Below are positions 45,702 to 49,852 of a DNA stretch of 49,852 bases, piece by piece; position 1 is the stretch's first letter; each line of letters begins with the position of its first letter. Below the pieces are notes generated by a model. The model saw nothing but the letters and a program-made list of their open reading frames with translations, made no database searches and was not told the origin of the DNA. Location of the stretch: contig UCJH01000050.1 in the NCBI GenBank assembly GCA_900472785.1, positions 1 to 49,852 of the forward strand, in the 5' to 3' direction. The position numbers and the translations under genes were made by a program. This stretch comes from Hyphomicrobiales bacterium. Its GTDB lineage: Bacteria > Pseudomonadota > Alphaproteobacteria > Rhizobiales > Rhizobiaceae.

Positions 45702-46448
45702 TTACTTCGGCAGACGCAAATGGCAGTTTCTGATATCGCTAAGATCTCCCTGCCATTCCAGACTTCCTGTTTCGGCGAGGTAGCACAGGCGGGCAGAAAG
45801 AATAATATCGCCAGCCTGAAAGACCCCGGTTTCGTGGAAGTCGTGAAGCGTGTCGCCTAGAATCCTTGCCATCTTGCGCCATTCCGGCGTAACCCGTTTT
45901 ATCAATGCAGCGTCGAAATAATCGATTGACGCTGACAACAGGCGATCGTCGGTTAGCACGCGTAGCGGCGCGTTCTCGGATTGCAGTTTCTGCCACAATG
46001 CGCGGTGAATGTTCCGATCAGCGACGGTCAAAGGGACTTCCCGGTCAAAATGTTCGATCAGGCTCTGAGGATTGAGAAGACCCAGGCGCGGAACCTCCTG
46101 CACCAAAATTTCCCTGTGGTCCATATGTGACAACCACCATAAAAACCCAGCGACGCTAGATGCGCTGTCGGGAGAAATCCACGCTATCGGCGGCATGTCT
46201 GCATCGATGGAAGCTTTCAGTACCGGCAGACTGTTTTGACAGACGTCTTGCCAGCCGGTAATGCCCAACTCGTCTTCGACCCATCGAGACCGCGTTTCGA
46301 CGCTATCGCCGGCTATGGGACCAAAGCCGAAATCGTCGTAGGGGGCAACAACCATACCCGTTCGGCCAGCCGCTTTGATGGCCTGCTGTAGCGATCCCGC
46401 AGCGGATCGGCCAAATACAATATGAAGTTGGGTTTTTTTCGCCGTCAT
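45702..46448 (-). CDS. DUF1835/DUF3658 protein
   Basis: 248 aa. The N-terminus LHIVFGRSAAGSLQQAIKAA and VVAPYDDFGFGPIAGDS match the DUF1835 layout (HxxxGDSAAGxL). The C-terminal part, RILGDTLHDFHETGVFQAGD and LCYLAETGSLEWQGDLSDIR, matches DUF3658. The two usually occur together; function unknown. No signal peptide. Confidence 0.85.
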   Translation of the reverse strand: MTAKKTQLHIVFGRSAAGSLQQAIKAAGRTGMVVAPYDDFGFGPIAGDSVETRSRWVEDELGITGWQDVCQNSLPVLKASIDADMPPIAWISPDSASSVAGFLWWLSHMDHREILVQEVPRLGLLNPQSLIEHFDREVPLTVADRNIHRALWQKLQSENAPLRVLTDDRLLSASIDYFDAALIKRVTPEWRKMARILGDTLHDFHETGVFQAGDIILSARLCYLAETGSLEWQGDLSDIRNCHLRLPK

Positions 46449-46593
46449 GAACGCAATCTAACCTGCACGGGGGGAGCGGCCATGGGGCAAACAACTACGG
46501 AATAACCCTCATTTAAAAAGAATTAGATTTCGGTGCAGTATCCTTTCGGGAGCAACGACTCCCGTCATGGTCGCCGGAATTTATCGCCGCTGG

Positions 46594-47436
46594 TCACACG
46601 CCCGTATTCTTCCGATATGTGTCGAACAGCCCGTCGATGCTCTTCTGATATTCCTTCTGGGCTTCCAGCCCGCTGTCGAACATGCTGGAGAACATTTCGG
46701 CGAAGGGGGCGAGCGTGGTTTTTTCGGCCGGCTTCTGTGCAGGGGCTTCCGGGGCAGTGCCCGAGGATTTCATCATGTCCTGGAAAGCCTTGACGAAAGG
46801 ATTGGCGGCGAACATGTCCGGCGCGCCGGAGGCCGGTTTTTCCTCCGTCTTGCCGCCGTTGAAAAAGCCCTGCATGGCCTGCGTGAACGGATTGTCGAAC
46901 GGATTCGGCGTTGGTTCCGGCTTCCTGGCGAAGCCTGAGGCTTCGAGCCAGGGCTTCATCATCGCCTCCATCGGCGTATTGGCAAAGGGGTTCTGCAAGG
47001 TCTGCCCGCCCAACTGGCCCGACGACTGCTTGAACAGGCCGCCCATGATGGCGCTCGCCATGACCGGCAGCATCTGCTTGTAGATCTCCTGGCCGATGCC
47101 GGTGACCTGGGCCGCCTGCGCGGCAATGGCGCGCGACATCTCCTTCGATCCGAAAAGCTGGCCCAGAATGCCGTTGCCGTCGGCCATGCCCTTCGGCGTG
47201 AACGCCTTTGTCATGTCCTCGAAATACTGGGCATGGTTGCCGTTGGTCATCGCCGTCATCAGCGCGCCGAAATCATAGGGGTTGGCCGTATTGCGCTTGA
47301 GCGCCGTCGAAAAGGCCGGCATCAGGGCCGCCGTCGCCTTGGCAATCTGTTCCTGGGCGAGGCCGAACTGCTTGGCCATCACGTCCATGGCATTGCCGTT
47401 CTGCGCCTGCATCATCATGTCAAAAAGCGGGATCAT
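46594..47436 (-). CDS. DUF937 family protein
   Basis: 280 aa. MIPLFDMMMQAQNGNAMDVM, AKQFGLAQEQIAKATAALMP is the DUF937 helical pattern. The middle is Met- and Gln-rich with IAAQAAQVTGIGQEIYKQML, and the C-terminal half is low-complexity (Pro, Phe, Met) with repeated NPFxNPF. ATG 47436 behind GGAGAGGACGGACT is preferred to the frame's 47469 start, which adds an odd Cys/Arg stretch. Function unknown. Confidence 0.8.
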   Translation of the reverse strand: MIPLFDMMMQAQNGNAMDVMAKQFGLAQEQIAKATAALMPAFSTALKRNTANPYDFGALMTAMTNGNHAQYFEDMTKAFTPKGMADGNGILGQLFGSKEMSRAIAAQAAQVTGIGQEIYKQMLPVMASAIMGGLFKQSSGQLGGQTLQNPFANTPMEAMMKPWLEASGFARKPEPTPNPFDNPFTQAMQGFFNGGKTEEKPASGAPDMFAANPFVKAFQDMMKSSGTAPEAPAQKPAEKTTLAPFAEMFSSMFDSGLEAQKEYQKSIDGLFDTYRKNTGV

Positions 47437-47544
47437 AGTCCGTCCTCTCCAGCAGGCAGCGCAACGCATGTGTTTGCACTATAACGGGAAAATGACAGGT
47501 GGAAACGGTTTTTTACGCAGCGTCGTGCAGCGGACTGGTCAACG

Positions 47545-47652
47545 TCACATAGAGCCAAGCGTCGAGAACGGTTGCCTGAACCACCAGAATAACGCAGCCG
47601 TTGTCAGGGCGATCAGACCGAACAGGACCCCGCCAACCGGGGTCACGGTCAC
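47545..47652 (-). CDS. Putative 35-aa membrane peptide
   Basis: GTG 47652 has GAGG five bases upstream. The product starts VTVTPVGGVLFGLIALTTAA and ends LFWWFRQPFSTLGSM: one hydrophobic span followed by aromatic and basic residues, a typical single-pass peptide. The same DNA can be read in another frame with a less protein-like product. Weak evidence. Confidence 0.35.
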   Translation of the reverse strand: MTVTPVGGVLFGLIALTTAALFWWFRQPFSTLGSM

Positions 47653-47795
47653 GCACGCCTCGTGAGGATAGGACAGCCGCGATGCCGCCGGCCCCGGCGT
47701 TCAAATCCGCAAACATGGCGCTACTCCGTCGAGCACCGAGCATCGTTTTCCACGCCGCCCGTCGGGAAGGCGTGGGGCGGGACCGCTGGGGATCC

Positions 47796-49169
47796 TTAGT
47801 ACTGGTATTCCTCGAACACAGGTTCGACGGAGCCGTTCCAGCGGCCGTTGTAGAGCGACAGCAGATCTTCCGCGAGTGTGGCCTTTTTCGCCACGACTTC
47901 ATCGAGCGGTGCCAGGAAAATGCTTTCGTCAACCTCGTCGCCATTCAGGCGTTTGCGGTTCTTCAGGCCGAGACGCGAAATGCCGATGACTTCGCGGGCC
48001 ATGTCGAACAGGGAAGCCTTGCCATGGGTGGCTGACAGCCCCTGCGTCGGGACCGCATTGCGCATCGCCAGCGTCTCCTCGTAGGTCCAGTCTCGGGTCA
48101 GGTCCTCGGCGGCGTCCAGCGCTGCGTCGTCATAGAGAAGCCCCACCCAGAAGGCCGGCAGCGCACAGATGCGGCGCCACGGGCCGCCATCGGCGCCGCG
48201 CATTTCGAGGAAGCGCTTGAGGCGGACATCCGGGAAGAGAGTGGAGAGGTGGTTTGTCCAGTCGCCCATGTTCGGTTCCCAGTCGGCGATCTCGCCTTTG
48301 AGTGCACCGTTCATGAACTGGCGGAACGTGACATGGGTACAGTCGTGATACTTGCCGTTGCGGACGACGAAATACATCGGCACGTCGAGCGCCCATTTGA
48401 CATAATCCTCGAAGCCGAAATCGGCATTGAAGACGGCGGGCAGCACGCCGGCGCGCTGGTTGTCCGTATCGCGCCAGATGTCGCCGCGCCAGGAGACGAG
48501 GCCGTTCGGCTTGCCGTCGGTGAAGGGAGACGAGGCAAACAGGGCCGTCGACAGCGGCTGCAGCTTCAAAGATACCTGCATCTTGCGGCGCATGTCCTCT
48601 TCGGAGGAAAAGTCGAGATTCACCTGGATCGTGCAGGTGCGGTACATCATGTCGAGACCCTGCGTGCCAACTTTCGGCATGTAGCGGCTCATGATGTCAT
48701 AGCGGGATTTCGGCATGCGCGGCGTTTCAGCCAGCGTCCATTTCGGGCTGCCGCCGATGCCGAGGAAGCGGATGCCGAGCGGCTCGGCGATCTCGCGCAG
48801 GTCGGCCAGATGACGGTTGGATTCCTTGCAGGTCTGGTGCAGGTTTTCGAGCGGCGCGCCCGACAGTTCGAACTGGCCGCCCGGCTCCAGCGAGATTGCG
48901 CCCTGTCCGGAGTGTTCGGCAAGACCGATGATGTTGCCGGCGTCGATGATCGGCTCCCAGCCGCTTTTCTGCGCCATGCCGTTCAGAAGGGCCGAGATAC
49001 TCGCATCACCGAAATAGGGAACAGGGCTGTTGTCAGCCTTGAAGAAGGCGAACTTCTCATGCTCCGTTCCGATCCGGAATTTCTCCTTCGGTTTGTTGCC
49101 CTGAGCCAGATATTCGGTCAGGTCTGCGATGGAGGTAACCGGTGTCTGATCGGTGGTGTCTCTGGCCAT
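47796..49169 (-). CDS. gshA: Glutamate-cysteine ligase (alphaproteobacterial/plant type)
   Basis: 457 aa; joins glutamate and cysteine with ATP, the first step of glutathione synthesis. KFRIGTEHEKFAFFKADNSP holds the Glu of the active site; further segments are ISLEPGGQFELSGAPL, TCTIQVNLDFSSEEDMRRKM and WRGDIWRDTDNQRAGVLP. This is the type found in Rhizobiales and plants, not the E. coli GshA fold. Length is normal. rsmE lies upstream on the same strand, separated by 144 bp. Confidence 0.93.
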   Translation of the reverse strand: MARDTTDQTPVTSIADLTEYLAQGNKPKEKFRIGTEHEKFAFFKADNSPVPYFGDASISALLNGMAQKSGWEPIIDAGNIIGLAEHSGQGAISLEPGGQFELSGAPLENLHQTCKESNRHLADLREIAEPLGIRFLGIGGSPKWTLAETPRMPKSRYDIMSRYMPKVGTQGLDMMYRTCTIQVNLDFSSEEDMRRKMQVSLKLQPLSTALFASSPFTDGKPNGLVSWRGDIWRDTDNQRAGVLPAVFNADFGFEDYVKWALDVPMYFVVRNGKYHDCTHVTFRQFMNGALKGEIADWEPNMGDWTNHLSTLFPDVRLKRFLEMRGADGGPWRRICALPAFWVGLLYDDAALDAAEDLTRDWTYEETLAMRNAVPTQGLSATHGKASLFDMAREVIGISRLGLKNRKRLNGDEVDESIFLAPLDEVVAKKATLAEDLLSLYNGRWNGSVEPVFEEYQY

Positions 49170-49233
49170 GGGCGTCTTCTTTTGAACGGGCGCTATCTGC
49201 CGGACGGCAGGTATCAGGAGGGTGATTGAACCG

Positions 49234-49277
49234 GTTTCAAGTGTGGTGCAAGTGAAATTGTTTCAAGCGTGGTTCAA
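49234..49277. repeat. Two 18-bp direct repeats upstream of gshA
   Basis: GTTTCAAGTGTGGTGCAA (49234-49251) and GTTTCAAGCGTGGTTCAA (49260-49277) differ at two positions and start 26 bp apart, between rsmE and gshA. A third partial (ATTTCAACA) follows. They could be binding sites for a regulator of gshA or remnants of a longer repeat. Confidence 0.5.
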
Positions 49278-49313
49278 AATTTCAACACCGGTATTCCACC
49301 GTTCCGCCACAGG

Positions 49314-49852
49314 CTATCGCCAGTCGCCGATCGCGGCCTGGATAACCGCCATGGCGGCGACGGCGGCGGTATCGGCGCGCAGGATGCGCGGTCCAAGCGG
49401 AATGGCGGTGACGAAATCGAGGCTGCGCAGCCGCGCGCGTTCCTCATCGGAAAATCCGCCTTCCGGACCGATCAGCAAGGCGAGCTTCCGCTCCGTCACC
49501 TGCGCCAGAACCGGCAGCGGGTTCTGCCCGGCATCGCCCTCGTCGCAGAAGATGATCCGCCGGTCTTTCGGCCAGGCGTCGAGAACATCGCCGAGCCGCT
49601 TTGGCACCTCGACATCCGGGATGCCGAGCACGCCGCATTGTTCGGCCGCTTCGATAACGTTGGCTTTCAGGCGGTCGATGCTGGTGATCTTGCCCTGCAC
49701 ATGCTGGGTCATCACCGGCTGCAGCAGGCCTGCCCCCATCTCCACCGCCTTCTGGACGAGATAGTCCAGCCGTCCGACCTTCAGCGGCGCGAACAGATAA
49801 TGCAGGTCGCACGGTGCCGGCTGCGGGCGCGTCTGCTCGACCGGCGTCAGCA
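49314..49852 (-). CDS. rsmE: 16S rRNA m3U1498 methyltransferase RsmE (C-terminal part)
   Basis: The last about 180 codons; the start lies beyond the window's right edge. It methylates U1498 of 16S r[23 protein letters not shown] and [17 protein letters not shown] are the conserved central part, and [17 protein letters not shown] the SAM-binding SPOUT knot, with the final [20 protein letters not shown] as usual. Stop TAG 49314-49316. Confidence 0.95.
   Translation of the reverse strand, partial: LTPVEQTRPQPAPCDLHYLFAPLKVGRLDYLVQKAVEMGAGLLQPVMTQHVQGKITSIDRLKANVIEAAEQCGVLGIPDVEVPKRLGDVLDAWPKDRRIIFCDEGDAGQNPLPVLAQVTERKLALLIGPEGGFSDEERARLRSLDFVTAIPLGPRILRADTAAVAAMAVIQAAIGDWR

Overview
The window comes from an alphaproteobacterium of the Rhizobiaceae (Agrobacterium/Rhizobium-like). 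The evidence is the right-hand core block: a divergent oxyR/katG pair, a patatin-adc-bdhA operon, Ppx next to RlmE, GuaB, a plant/alphaproteobacterial-type glutamate-cysteine ligase and RsmE. The genus is not resolved.

Left part (1-5.6 kb) is accessory DNA: small conserved-looking genes, a single-domain response regulator, and a DUF3489-DUF2924-large serine recombinase cassette. From 5.6 to 27.0 kb lies an array of mobile units stacked at the 3' end of a tRNA-Gln(CUG) gene (26965-27038, minus strand). Copies of the tRNA 3' end mark the joints: a degenerate pair at 5629 and 12095, which also share about 125 bp of flanking arm sequence, and a perfect 47-bp copy at 16273. Unit A (5.6-12.1 kb) is a probable defence cargo: an unrecognised 245-aa protein, a protein with a HEPN RNase motif, and a McrBC-type GTPase/nuclease pair. 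Unit B (12.1-16.3 kb) holds a truncated RecB-like/RNase H-like nuclease fused in frame to the C-terminus of an integrase, and a 694-aa tyrosine recombinase beside three TGGGCATCA repeats.

Unit C (16.3-27.0 kb) is the most interesting: an element of about 10.7 kb with perfect 47-bp att repeats. It has its own tyrosine integrase, an O-like replication gene with three 16-bp palindromic iterons at exact 23-bp spacing inside the coding region, an HNH nuclease, an HK97-type major capsid protein, an esterase-type tailspike, a LamG-like protein, and two divergent paralogous ribbon-helix-helix regulators over a 12-bp inverted-repeat operator. I see no terminase, portal, protease or tail-tube genes. 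It looks like a capsid-carrying phage satellite or a much reduced prophage.

From 27.1 kb to the right end the DNA is core chromosome: ppx-rlmE-VOC protein, MFS exporter, Tat-exported metallo-hydrolase, guaB, LtrA-like and MAPEG membrane proteins, the patatin-acetoacetate decarboxylase-3-hydroxybutyrate dehydrogenase operon, dienelactone hydrolase, oxyR/katG, a LysR regulator, DUF1127, DUF1835 and DUF937 proteins, gshA and rsmE (cut by the window edge).
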